From Flavobacterium piscisymbiosum (GTDB taxonomy: Bacteria > Bacteroidota > Bacteroidia > Flavobacteriales > Flavobacteriaceae): a stretch of DNA of 64,000 nucleotides. The notes under the pieces were generated by a model. That model was not told the DNA's origin. It saw only the letters and a list, made by a program, of their open reading frames with translations, and did not search any database. The first letter of the stretch is position 1. Each line of letters opens with the position of its first letter. Of this stretch, positions 35,586 to 45,089 are shown in pieces. The DNA is taken from contig NZ_JAJJMM010000001.1 in the NCBI RefSeq assembly GCF_020905295.1, positions 3,100,001 to 3,164,000 on the forward strand, in the 5' to 3' direction. A program made the translations under genes and the position numbers.

Positions 35586-36677
35586 GTGAAAAAAATTACT
35601 TCATTAGCTCCCGGCCGAACGTGCCTCTTTGGGGATCATCAGGATTATTTAGGATTGCCGGTTATAGCCTGTGCAATCGATCGAAATATAAAACTAACCG
35701 CCGAACAAAATACTGCAAATACGTTTGTGCTTAACATGATCGATATTGGCGAAATCAGGGTTATTAATATCGATGCTACTTTCGATACATTAGAACCTCG
35801 CGATTATTTTGCCTCTTCGTTACGCGTTTTGCGACGATATGGTTGTGTGCCCAATGTAGGTTACACCATTACCATTACAGGGGATATTCCTATAAATTCA
35901 GGAACATCAAGTTCATCGGCTTTATTGATGGCCTGGATTCGATTTTTGATTGATGCTTTTGGAGTTGATCACGAAGTTACTCCTGAATTTATAGCCAAAG
36001 TTGGATATGAATCTGAAGTTTTAGAACACGGAGAACCAGGCGGAATGATGGATCATTTTAGCATTGGGGTAGGGAATGTGGTGTATATTAATACCAAAGA
36101 ACCTTTTTCGTTTAAAGTAATCAGATCAGATCTTAAAGGTTTAATAACAGGAGTTTCGGGCGTGCCCAAAGAAACGATTGGATTGATTGGCGAAATAAAA
36201 GGAAACGCTTTAATGTCGATTGGCATTGTAAAACAAAATTTTCCTGATTTTGATTTGAATACTTCTGAAATAGAAGATATAGATCGCTACAGAAATTGTT
36301 TACCAGATCGATTGATTCCGTTTTTTGAAGCCGCGCTAAAAAATTTCCATTATACCAAAGAAGCTTTAAAAGAATTCGAAAAGCCTGTTTTAGATCTCAA
36401 AAAAATTGGCGTATTAATGAATCAGCATCATGAAGTTTTACGTGATTTATTGAAAATTACAGTACCAAGAATCGATGATATGATCAATGCAGCTTTGCGT
36501 GCAGGAGCATACGGAGCTAAAATTGTAGGTTCTGGCGGTGGCGGAAGCATTGTGGTAATTGCCAATCCTGAAAAAGAAGCCGCGGTAATCGAGGCTATTT
36601 TAAAAGCCGGTGCAGAAGAAGCTTACGCGGTTGCTGTAGATCCGGGCGTGAGAATTATAGAAAATATTGAAATTTAA
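35586..36677 (+). CDS. GHMP-family sugar kinase (galactokinase/N-acetylhexosamine kinase-like)
   Basis: A 363-residue kinase with GHMP motif 1 (APGRTCLFGDHQDYLG, 8-23), the ATP-binding motif 2 (PINSGTSSSSALL, 102-114) and motif 3 (KIVGSGGGGSIVVI, near 320). Motif 1 reads GDHQDY where galactokinases have GEHTDY, so the sugar is probably not plain galactose. In this locus an N-acetylhexosamine or galactosamine 1-kinase is plausible. The start is GTG at 35586; an ATG at 35563 is out of frame. It is first in a plus-strand operon, 9 bp before the nucleotidyltransferase gene. Product identity is inference; the fold is sure. Confidence 0.82.
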   Translation: MKKITSLAPGRTCLFGDHQDYLGLPVIACAIDRNIKLTAEQNTANTFVLNMIDIGEIRVINIDATFDTLEPRDYFASSLRVLRRYGCVPNVGYTITITGDIPINSGTSSSSALLMAWIRFLIDAFGVDHEVTPEFIAKVGYESEVLEHGEPGGMMDHFSIGVGNVVYINTKEPFSFKVIRSDLKGLITGVSGVPKETIGLIGEIKGNALMSIGIVKQNFPDFDLNTSEIEDIDRYRNCLPDRLIPFFEAALKNFHYTKEALKEFEKPVLDLKKIGVLMNQHHEVLRDLLKITVPRIDDMINAALRAGAYGAKIVGSGGGGSIVVIANPEKEAAVIEAILKAGAEEAYAVAVDPGVRIIENIEI

Positions 36678-36686
36678 AAAATAAAT

Positions 36687-37562
36687 ATGCACAACAATTT
36701 AGTTATTCTGGCAGGTGGAGCATCATCCCGAATGAAAAAAGAAGCCGTTCTTGATAATTTATCAGCAGAAGAAATCGCTCAGGCAAACGAAAGAAGTAAA
36801 GGTTTAATTGGTGTTGGCGCAAGCGGAAGGCCTTTATTAGATTATCTTTTATTGAATGCCAAAAAAGCAGGATATAAAAACATCTATATTATTATAGGAG
36901 AACAAGGCGAGTTGTTTAAGGAATTTTACGGAAGTCAAAATCTTAATAATGATTTTCACGGACTCAACATTTCCTTTGCCGTACAATATATTCCCGAAGG
37001 AAGAGTAAAACCCTTTGGCACAGCCGATGCTTTGTTTCAGGCTGTAGAACAATTTCCGGAATTAACCTCGCAGCAATATTCTGTTTGTAACAGTGACAAT
37101 TTATATTCGGCGAAAGCCTTATTAGCACTTAGAGAAACAACTAGTCCTAATGCTTTTATCGCTTACGATCGTGATGCATTAGAGTTTCCGTCTGAAAGGA
37201 TTTCGCGTTTCGCTATTGCAAAATTAGATCATAACAATCAATTATTAGACATTCTCGAAAAACCTTCTGCCGATGTTTTAGCAGATTACAAAGATGTCGA
37301 AGGAAAAATAAGAGTGAGTATGAATGCTTTTAAATTCAACGGAAGTACATTATATACCCATCTTAAAAATTGTCCCGTTCATCCGGAAAGAGACGAAAAA
37401 GAATTACCAACCGTACTTTTAAATTCAGTAAAAGAACATCCAAATACCACTTTGGGAATTCCGTTTTCAGAGCACGTTCCGGATTTAACGGCCAAAGAAG
37501 ATATTGCCGATGTCAAAGCATATTTAAAACAATATTATCCTGTTTTAGACTGGCAAGCCTAG
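36687..37562 (+). CDS. Sugar-1-phosphate nucleotidyltransferase-like protein
   Basis: A 291-residue protein with the nucleotidyltransferase fold: LAGGASSRM (8-16) binds the NTP, ADALFQAVEQF follows near 113, and VCNSDNLY (near 132-139) sits where these enzymes bind the metal, with Asn-Ser-Asp in place of the usual Gly-Asp. The loop between LAGG...RM and the first helix is long (EAVLDNLSAEEIAQANER). It follows the GHMP kinase by 9 bp, so the two probably act in sequence: sugar to sugar-1-phosphate to NDP-sugar. The exact sugar and nucleotide are unknown. It is cytoplasmic. Confidence 0.78.
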   Translation: MHNNLVILAGGASSRMKKEAVLDNLSAEEIAQANERSKGLIGVGASGRPLLDYLLLNAKKAGYKNIYIIIGEQGELFKEFYGSQNLNNDFHGLNISFAVQYIPEGRVKPFGTADALFQAVEQFPELTSQQYSVCNSDNLYSAKALLALRETTSPNAFIAYDRDALEFPSERISRFAIAKLDHNNQLLDILEKPSADVLADYKDVEGKIRVSMNAFKFNGSTLYTHLKNCPVHPERDEKELPTVLLNSVKEHPNTTLGIPFSEHVPDLTAKEDIADVKAYLKQYYPVLDWQA

Positions 37563-37671
37563 AAAAAATTAACAAAAAATTGATATCTAATTTACGAATA
37601 AGTACAACTTATTAGAGTACTTTTATTTTAAATTTGCAAAAAAAATGCATTAAATTGTATTTTAATTGCAA

Positions 37672-37679
37672 TATATTTG
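37672..37679 (+). promoter_or_regulatory. Possible internal promoter (-7 element) before the MFS gene
   Basis: TATATTTG matches TAnnTTTG and lies 66 bp before the MFS ATG, in the 183-bp gap after the nucleotidyltransferase gene. No TTG is at the standard distance (one lies at 14 bp), so confidence is modest. Confidence 0.4.
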
Positions 37680-37745
37680 CAAAAGTGTTGACGTTATTTT
37701 AGATAGAAAAAAGTACTAATCTATTAATAATCAACCAAAAAAAAT

Positions 37746-39125
37746 ATGTCAAACATTGAAAGTGTATTACAAATAGAAAAAAGGAGTACCATTATTCCGA
37801 TGATCATTTTAACCGCTTTATTTTTTATTCTAGGTTTTGTTACCTGGCTCAACGGTCCTTTAATTCCATTTTTTCAATTGGCTTGTGAGTTAACCTCTTC
37901 TCAGGCTTATTTTGTAACTTTTGCTTTTTACATCGCTTATTTTGTAATGGCAATTCCGTCATCATGGGTAATCGAAAAAGTAGGGTATAAAAATGGTATT
38001 TCGTTAGGATTATTGATCATTGCTGCGGGCGCATTTATGTTTTATCCCGCTGCCGAAAGCCGAACTTTTGTATTGTTTTTAATTGCATTATTTGTAATGG
38101 GAACCGGTTTGGCCATTTTGCAGACAGCATCAAATCCATATGTGGTCGTTATTGGTCCACGAGAAAGTGCTGCGGCGAGAATTAGTGTTTTGGGAATTGC
38201 AAATAAAATGGCAGGATTCGTAGCTCCGCTGATATTAACAGCTTTGGTTTTGTCTAATATGCAGGAGTTTACGGCAGATAAAATAGCATTGCTGGATTCG
38301 GTTTCAAAATCAAACGCATTAAATTCTCTTGCATTGCAATTGCAAAGACCTTACCTTTATATGGGATTAATTATAATGGTTTTGGCGCTTTTAGTGAAGT
38401 TATCGCCACTTCCTGAAATTGATTTGGATGAAGAAGGAAATGTAACCCATTTGAGTATTTTTAAACAAATGAGAAATGCGTTCAAACGCCCTCAATTGGT
38501 TTTAGGAGTAATCACGTTAATGCTCTATTTGTCTGCCGAAGTTTTAGCGGGAGATTCTATTGGAGGTTTCGGAAAAGAATTAGGAGTTTACGGAACAGAA
38601 GGAAATTTTTATTTAAAATTGACTTCTTTCACAATGTCGGCAATGGTTGTGGGGTATATTTTAGGAATCACATTAATACCTAAATATCTTTCGCAAGTTA
38701 CGGCGCTAAAGGCATCAGGAGTTTTAGGCGTAATTTTAGTTTTGGCAATTGTTTTTATTTCGCCAAAAATAATGTTTCAGTTACCCGGGATTCCAAATTT
38801 ACCGGTCGTGATACTTTTAGTAGCATTACTGGGCCTGGCAAATGCGTTGTGCTGGCCTGCAATCTGGCCAATGGCGCTGGAAGATTTAGGAGGCTATACT
38901 AAAATTGGAAGTGCAATTTTGATCATGGGTATTATAGGAGGAGCCATTTTTCCTTTGTTATACGGATTGATCACAGAAAATATAAACGCATCAAATATTG
39001 CAAACGGAACCGTTGAAATTTCGAAAAGCGGAAATCAGATTGCCTATTTAATGTTGTTGCCATCTTATTTAATGATTCTTTTTTACGCTATAAAAGGACA
39101 TAAATATCGAAGTTGGAAAATGTAA
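37746..39125 (+). CDS. Sugar MFS transporter (FucP/NagP-like)
   Basis: A 459-residue inner-membrane carrier with twelve helices. It has the features of the FucP-type sugar:H+ symporters: FFILGFVTWLNGPLIPFFQ in helix 1, VMAIPSSWVIEKVGYKNGI in the helix 2-3 loop, GTGLAILQTASNPYVVVIGP in helix 4. The second-half segment GLANALCWPAIWPMALEDLGGYTKIGSA is very typical. Relatives carry fucose, glucose/galactose or GlcNAc (NagP). In this locus it likely brings the monosaccharides released by the GH enzymes into the cytoplasm, including an N-acetylated amino sugar. The NagB/PIG-L gene follows at 26 bp. Confidence 0.88.
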   Translation: MSNIESVLQIEKRSTIIPMIILTALFFILGFVTWLNGPLIPFFQLACELTSSQAYFVTFAFYIAYFVMAIPSSWVIEKVGYKNGISLGLLIIAAGAFMFYPAAESRTFVLFLIALFVMGTGLAILQTASNPYVVVIGPRESAAARISVLGIANKMAGFVAPLILTALVLSNMQEFTADKIALLDSVSKSNALNSLALQLQRPYLYMGLIIMVLALLVKLSPLPEIDLDEEGNVTHLSIFKQMRNAFKRPQLVLGVITLMLYLSAEVLAGDSIGGFGKELGVYGTEGNFYLKLTSFTMSAMVVGYILGITLIPKYLSQVTALKASGVLGVILVLAIVFISPKIMFQLPGIPNLPVVILLVALLGLANALCWPAIWPMALEDLGGYTKIGSAILIMGIIGGAIFPLLYGLITENINASNIANGTVEISKSGNQIAYLMLLPSYLMILFYAIKGHKYRSWKM

Positions 39126-39151
39126 CGAGAGGAATTAAAAAAAACTATATC

Positions 39152-41080
39152 ATGTTAAAAAGTAAAACAGACAAAGCGACAGGATTCGAGAAACGATTTG
39201 AAAACATCAATACAATTGTTTTCGAAAATTCTGGTGAAGCATCAAAAGCAGTAGCGCAGGAAATTGCAGCTTTAATTCAATCCAGGCAAAAAGAAAGTAA
39301 GCCTTGCATTTTAGGACTTGCAACAGGATCTTCTCCAAAAGGATTGTACGCTGAATTGGTTCGCTTGCATAAAGAGGAAGGTTTGAGTTTTAAAAACGTA
39401 ATCAGTTTTAATTTGGATGAATATTATCCAATGGAACCAAACTCCATCAATAGTTATGTTCGTTTTATGAAAGAATTACTGTTTGATCACGTTGACATTT
39501 TACCTGAAAACTCTCATGTTCCAGACGGACTTTTAACAAAAGAACAAATCGCAGATTATTGCCACGAATACGAAGCTAAAATTGAAGCTCTTGGCGGAAT
39601 TGATCTTCAGATTCTGGGAATTGGTGGTAACGGACATATAGGTTTTAATGAATCAGGTTCACTACAAAACTCTAAAACCCGTTTGGTCGCTTTAGATCAT
39701 ATTACAAGAGTTGCTGCAAGTAAAGATTTCTTTGGTTTGAGTAATACGCCAAGAACTGCTATCACGCTTGGAGTTAAAAAAATCATGGAAGCGAAAAGAG
39801 TCATCTTATTGGCTTGGGGAGAAGGAAAAGCAAATGTGGTAAAAAGATCTGTAGAGGATGAAGTTACGAATAGAGTACCGGCTTCATTTTTGCAGGAGCA
39901 CAACAATGCCGTTTTTATTTTAGATAAAGAAGCTTCTTCAAAACTTACGAGAATTAACAAACCTTGGCTGGTAGAAAAAGTAGAATGGACAGATAAACTG
40001 ACTCGTAAAGCAGTTTTAGGATTGGCACTTCAGCTTAAGAAACCAATTTTAATGCTGACAGATGCTGATTATATCGAACACGGAATGAGCGATTTATTAG
40101 CTGATTCTGGTCCTGCATACGACATCAACATTAAGATTTTTAATAAATTACAAAATACAATTACAGGCTGGCCAGGTGGAAAACCAAATGCAGACGATTC
40201 TAACCGTCCTGAAAGAGCAGAACCGGCCAAAAAACGTGTATTGATTTTTAGTCCGCATCCTGATGATGATATTATTAGTATGGGGGGAACTTTTATGCGT
40301 TTGCAAGATCAGGGACATGAAGTGCACGTTGCGTATCAAACTTCGGGAAATATCGCTGTAGCGGATGATGAAGCGTTGCGTTTTGCAAGATTCGTAATTG
40401 ATTACAATGAAAAATTCGGAATCAAAAGTCCTGAAGCAGATGATATTTACAAAAAAGCCCAAACTTTCCTTGAGAATAAAAAGAACAGTGAAATAGATAT
40501 TCCCGAAGTTCGTTACATCAAAGGATTAATTAGAAAAGGCGAGGCGAGAGCAACAAGTCATTTTGTTGGTTTAAGTGATGATCAGATTCATTTTATGGAA
40601 TTGCCTTTCTACGAAACCGGAACAATCGAGAAAAAACCAATCGGACAAGAAGATATTCAGTTGACGATGGATTTAATCGAAAAAATTAAGCCACATCAAA
40701 TATATGCTGCAGGAGATTTAGCAGATCCGCATGGAACGCACAAAGTATGTCTGGATGCTATTTTTGAAGCTGTAAAAGCACTTAAACCAAAATCATTTAT
40801 GGATGATTGCTGGTTATGGTTATACCGTGGAGCTTGGCAGGAATGGGGAATTGACGAAGTCGAAATGGCTGTACCAATGAGCCCGGATCAGGTTTTGGCA
40901 AAACGTCACGGAATCTTCAAACACCAATCGCAAAAAGACGGTGTTGTTTTTCAGGGAACTGATGCCCGTGAATTCTGGCAAAGAGCCGAAGACAGAAATG
41001 CCGAAACTGCTGCTTTGTACCAGGAATTAGGTTTGGCAACGTACGCAGCGATGGAAGCTTTCGTGAGATGGCACTATTAA
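39152..41080 (+). CDS. nagB: Glucosamine-6-phosphate deaminase fused to a PIG-L/LmbE deacetylase domain
   Basis: A 642-residue two-domain protein. Residues 20-290 are NagB: LGLATGSSPKGLY (phosphate loop), FNLDEYY (D89, E90) and GIGGNGHIGFNESGS (catalytic His near 162). Residues 360-642 are a PIG-L/LmbE zinc deacetylase: VLIFSPHPDDD (H369, D371, D372) and DPHGTHKVC with a further zinc His. NagB turns glucosamine-6-phosphate into fructose-6-phosphate plus ammonia. The second domain could remove the N-acetyl group first, replacing a separate NagA, which is absent nearby. The start at 39152 follows the MFS stop by 26 bp; an earlier start at 39113 overlaps that gene and lacks support. Confidence 0.88.
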   Translation: MLKSKTDKATGFEKRFENINTIVFENSGEASKAVAQEIAALIQSRQKESKPCILGLATGSSPKGLYAELVRLHKEEGLSFKNVISFNLDEYYPMEPNSINSYVRFMKELLFDHVDILPENSHVPDGLLTKEQIADYCHEYEAKIEALGGIDLQILGIGGNGHIGFNESGSLQNSKTRLVALDHITRVAASKDFFGLSNTPRTAITLGVKKIMEAKRVILLAWGEGKANVVKRSVEDEVTNRVPASFLQEHNNAVFILDKEASSKLTRINKPWLVEKVEWTDKLTRKAVLGLALQLKKPILMLTDADYIEHGMSDLLADSGPAYDINIKIFNKLQNTITGWPGGKPNADDSNRPERAEPAKKRVLIFSPHPDDDIISMGGTFMRLQDQGHEVHVAYQTSGNIAVADDEALRFARFVIDYNEKFGIKSPEADDIYKKAQTFLENKKNSEIDIPEVRYIKGLIRKGEARATSHFVGLSDDQIHFMELPFYETGTIEKKPIGQEDIQLTMDLIEKIKPHQIYAAGDLADPHGTHKVCLDAIFEAVKALKPKSFMDDCWLWLYRGAWQEWGIDEVEMAVPMSPDQVLAKRHGIFKHQSQKDGVVFQGTDAREFWQRAEDRNAETAALYQELGLATYAAMEAFVRWHY

Positions 41081-41361
41081 GTTGCTAAGGTTCTGAGGGG
41101 CTAAGATTCTAAGTTTTTTTTAGGGTTTAAAAAATATTCGCCACGCATTCACGCATTATATTTAAAACTAATTCGTGAATTCGTGGTGATTTTTTTATCT
41201 GTAATTTTTTGAATACAGACTTCAGGTATTTTATTTATGGTGAAAATCATTTTAATTCTTTTAATCTGTGGCAAAAAATAATAGCTTTGCGTTAATTAGA
41301 AGCAAGAAGAAAGAATCAGTCTATATTCTTTTCTCTTGCTTCTTTCTTCTTAAAAAAAAAT
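41081..41361. repeat. Repeat-filled gap after the sugar operon
   Basis: The gap opens with TTAG-type 8-bp units directly after the stop (41082-41113). A hairpin repeat follows with arms 41139-41158 and 41169-41188 (3 mismatches in 20, CCACG...CGTGG words). No gene is supported. These hairpins may end transcription of the sugar operon. Confidence 0.65.
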
Positions 41362-41598
41362 ATGGAACCAGACAAAAAACTTCTCATAAAATTAGCCCAT
41401 ACCAAAATGCCTTTCGGGAAATACGAAGGACGATTTTTAATCGATTTACCGGAGTATTATGTCGTTTGGTATCATAATAAAGGATTTCCTAATGGTGAGT
41501 TGGGGCAGCAACTGGCACTTGTCTACGAATTAAAATTGAATGGTCTGGAGGAGTTGATTAGAAACATTAAAAAGCAGTATCCTAAGCCTTTAAAATAA
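41362..41598 (+). CDS. DUF3820 family protein
   Basis: A 78-residue protein matching DUF3820: LAHTKMPFGKYEGRFLIDLP, EYYVVWYHNKGFPNGELGQQL and LYEL-like helix near the end. The family is small and cytoplasmic, sometimes found near exonuclease or quorum-sensing regulatory genes, with no settled function. A longer overlapping frame (41268-41477) is a shadow. Sequence conservation with the family pattern MPFGKY is strong. Confidence 0.8.
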   Translation: MEPDKKLLIKLAHTKMPFGKYEGRFLIDLPEYYVVWYHNKGFPNGELGQQLALVYELKLNGLEELIRNIKKQYPKPLK

Positions 41599-41652
41599 AA
41601 TAGTAAGAAAAATCTTTTGCTATTTCGATTTTTTTATTTAAGTTTGGTATAT

Positions 41653-41852
41653 AAAAATATTACAATTTTTAAAAACTAATTGATACCACAGAATTCAAGA
41701 CTGAATTTGCGAATGTGTACAAGTCAATATTTTGAAATTATAATATTTGAATACATAAAAAATATTATAATTTTTAAAAACAAATTGACACCACAAAATT
41801 CAAGACTGAATTTGTAAATGTGTACAAGTCGATGTTTTAAAATTATAATATT
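41653..41852. repeat. Two imperfect direct repeats of about 95 bp
   Basis: Copy 1 (41653-41747) and copy 2 (41758-41852) are direct repeats offset by 105 bp, differing at about 9 positions. Both contain CCACARAATTCAAGACTGAA and TGTACAAGTC. They fill most of the 362-bp gap before the TPR/TonB-like gene. No gene is supported inside. Copy 2 ends close to the upstream alternative ATG at 41859. Confidence 0.8.
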
Positions 41853-41960
41853 TTTTTTATGCCAAAACTTAACTCCGTATCAAGTATAACTTACGAGTAC
41901 CTGAAACAAGACCTTGCGTATTTTTCAATTCTATTTCGATCTTCCTATAAGAATACGGTA

Positions 41961-42638
41961 ATGAAGTTTGCTTTTCTGCTTTTTACTCAAATTTGTATTT
42001 CGCAAAATATCGAGGTTAATCAATTATTGATCGATGGAGAAAAAGCCTTTATTGAAAATGACTTTTTATTAGCAAAAGAAATCTATACAAAAGCGACAAA
42101 TCTTGGATTGAAAAATAAAGATTGTTGGTTTAATCTAGCTATTTCTGAATTAAAATTAGAAGAAAATGACAATGCCTGTGAGCATTTTTATCAAGCTTAT
42201 TTGCTAGATGATGGAGAAGCATTAGAATTAATTAAAAAAAATTGCCCTAATTTAAGAAACGGTTCAATAATGTCGGTAAATGATGTTGAAGAAAAACCTA
42301 AATTCATCTATAAAGAGGAAAAAGATTTACTTATAGAAGGAAATAATTTAAACCCTAAATATGTTCGGCTTTTAACTAGAAGATTACAGAGGTCTAGAAT
42401 TATGTCTAAATATGGAGGCAGTGTATCTATTCAATTTCTAATTAACGATGCAAATGGTTTAGACATAAGAAAGTTAATAGTTAGAGGAGATACGAATGAG
42501 ACTGAAATCATTAACAAAGAAGTATTATCAATTTTAAATAATTTGGTTATTTATGTTTCAGCTAAAAATAAAGGAGTGAGTGTTGGTCTGTTGGAAAAAT
42601 ATTTCTTTACAATCAATTTTATCATGAAGCCTTATTGA
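41961..42638 (+). CDS. Exported TPR-like protein with TonB-like C-terminal domain
   Basis: A 225-residue protein from the ATG at 41961, which gives a short signal peptide (FAFLLFTQICISQ). An in-frame ATG at 41859 adds 34 residues that would bury this signal and touches the direct repeats. Residues 20-90 look like one or two TPR motifs (LLIDGEKAFIENDFLLAKEIYTKAT, KDCWFNLAISELKLEENDNACEHFYQAY). Residues 125-225 (YGGSVSIQFLINDANGLDIRKLIVRGDTN) resemble the C-terminal domain of TonB-like energy transducers, but the usual Pro-rich linker is absent. Role unknown; probably periplasmic. Confidence 0.65.
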   Translation: MKFAFLLFTQICISQNIEVNQLLIDGEKAFIENDFLLAKEIYTKATNLGLKNKDCWFNLAISELKLEENDNACEHFYQAYLLDDGEALELIKKNCPNLRNGSIMSVNDVEEKPKFIYKEEKDLLIEGNNLNPKYVRLLTRRLQRSRIMSKYGGSVSIQFLINDANGLDIRKLIVRGDTNETEIINKEVLSILNNLVIYVSAKNKGVSVGLLEKYFFTINFIMKPY

Positions 42639-42764
42639 TATAAAAAAACAAAGGATTTAACTTTTCTTCATAAGATACAAATCAATATTAAAAATTTTCT
42701 AAGTTTAAATAAGTTGAAAAATCCCTTTTAAATTTATTTGTTAATAACTTTGAAGTATTCTTTA

Positions 42765-42793
42765 TTGTGTACCTGAGTGTTTTTTTATTTTTG
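42765..42793 (+). promoter_or_regulatory. Promoter of the small membrane protein gene
   Basis: TTG (42765-42767), 18 bp, then TATTTTTG (42786-42793), a full match to the Bacteroidota -33/-7 pattern. Expected start is near 42799, giving an 18-nt leader before the ATG at 42817. Confidence 0.65.
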
Positions 42794-42816
42794 TAATAAT
42801 TAACATAAAAAACAAT

Positions 42817-43146
42817 ATGCAAAATAATACCAAAGGTTCAAATTTTAGTCAGTTTTTCGGTATTATTTCAGTGATATTATCAGTTGTCGGTGGATTTTTT
42901 TTAGTGCTTAGTGGTATTACTTGTATTATAAGCCTTGTGATTGCAATTCCTTTTGGAATAGTGGCTGTTTTTCTGGCGATTATGGGTATAATATTTGGGA
43001 GGATAGGAGTATCTCAGGCAAAAAAAAACAATAGTTCTTTATTGGTCCCCAATACAGGTGTAATATTAGGTACTGGTGTTATTTCTGTTGTTTTTATAGG
43101 TTTTTTAGTTGTTTTATTTATGATTTCATATGCCTTGTTTCGTTAA
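42817..43146 (+). CDS. Small membrane protein, DUF4190-like
   Basis: A 109-residue protein with two or three long hydrophobic segments (about 13-38, 42-62 and 77-108). Between them a short polar loop reads FGRIGVSQAKKNNSSL. The pattern of two glycine-rich helices around GxxGVxxAKKN is that of the DUF4190 group of small bacterial membrane proteins of unknown role. It has its own well-matched promoter and no clear operon partner; the next gene starts 248 bp on. Confidence 0.7.
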   Translation: MQNNTKGSNFSQFFGIISVILSVVGGFFLVLSGITCIISLVIAIPFGIVAVFLAIMGIIFGRIGVSQAKKNNSSLLVPNTGVILGTGVISVVFIGFLVVLFMISYALFR

Positions 43147-43323
43147 TTGATTTAGTAATTGTTCGTATTATTTGTTTTTTCATATTATAATCTTGTCATA
43201 ATCTGAAAACTTAAAATTAACAGGGTAATATTCAAAAAAACATCCAATTCAAAGTTAAAACTATCGATTACGAAATCATCTAATCGTTCTAATTAAAATT
43301 TTGCAAATTATCTCATTCTCTAA

Positions 43324-45008
<1,685 letters not shown>

Positions 45009-45089
45009 TAATTAATATTCTAAAGAGTGTAACTTTTGAGGTCAACTCATTACTAATACGCTGTAACGAATAACCTTTTTTAAATTATA

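Noticed and set aside
23188..41080. A mobile genomic island
   Set aside because: No integrase, tRNA target, flanking direct repeats or clear composition shift were seen around the sugar locus. Horizontal origin cannot be judged from this window alone.
41268..41477. A 69-codon frame overlapping the DUF3820 gene
   Set aside because: It starts in the noncoding gap and lies in another frame of a conserved family gene.
41653..41852. A CRISPR array
   Set aside because: Only two copies of about 95 bp with divergent bases and no spacer pattern or cas genes; it is a simple direct duplication.
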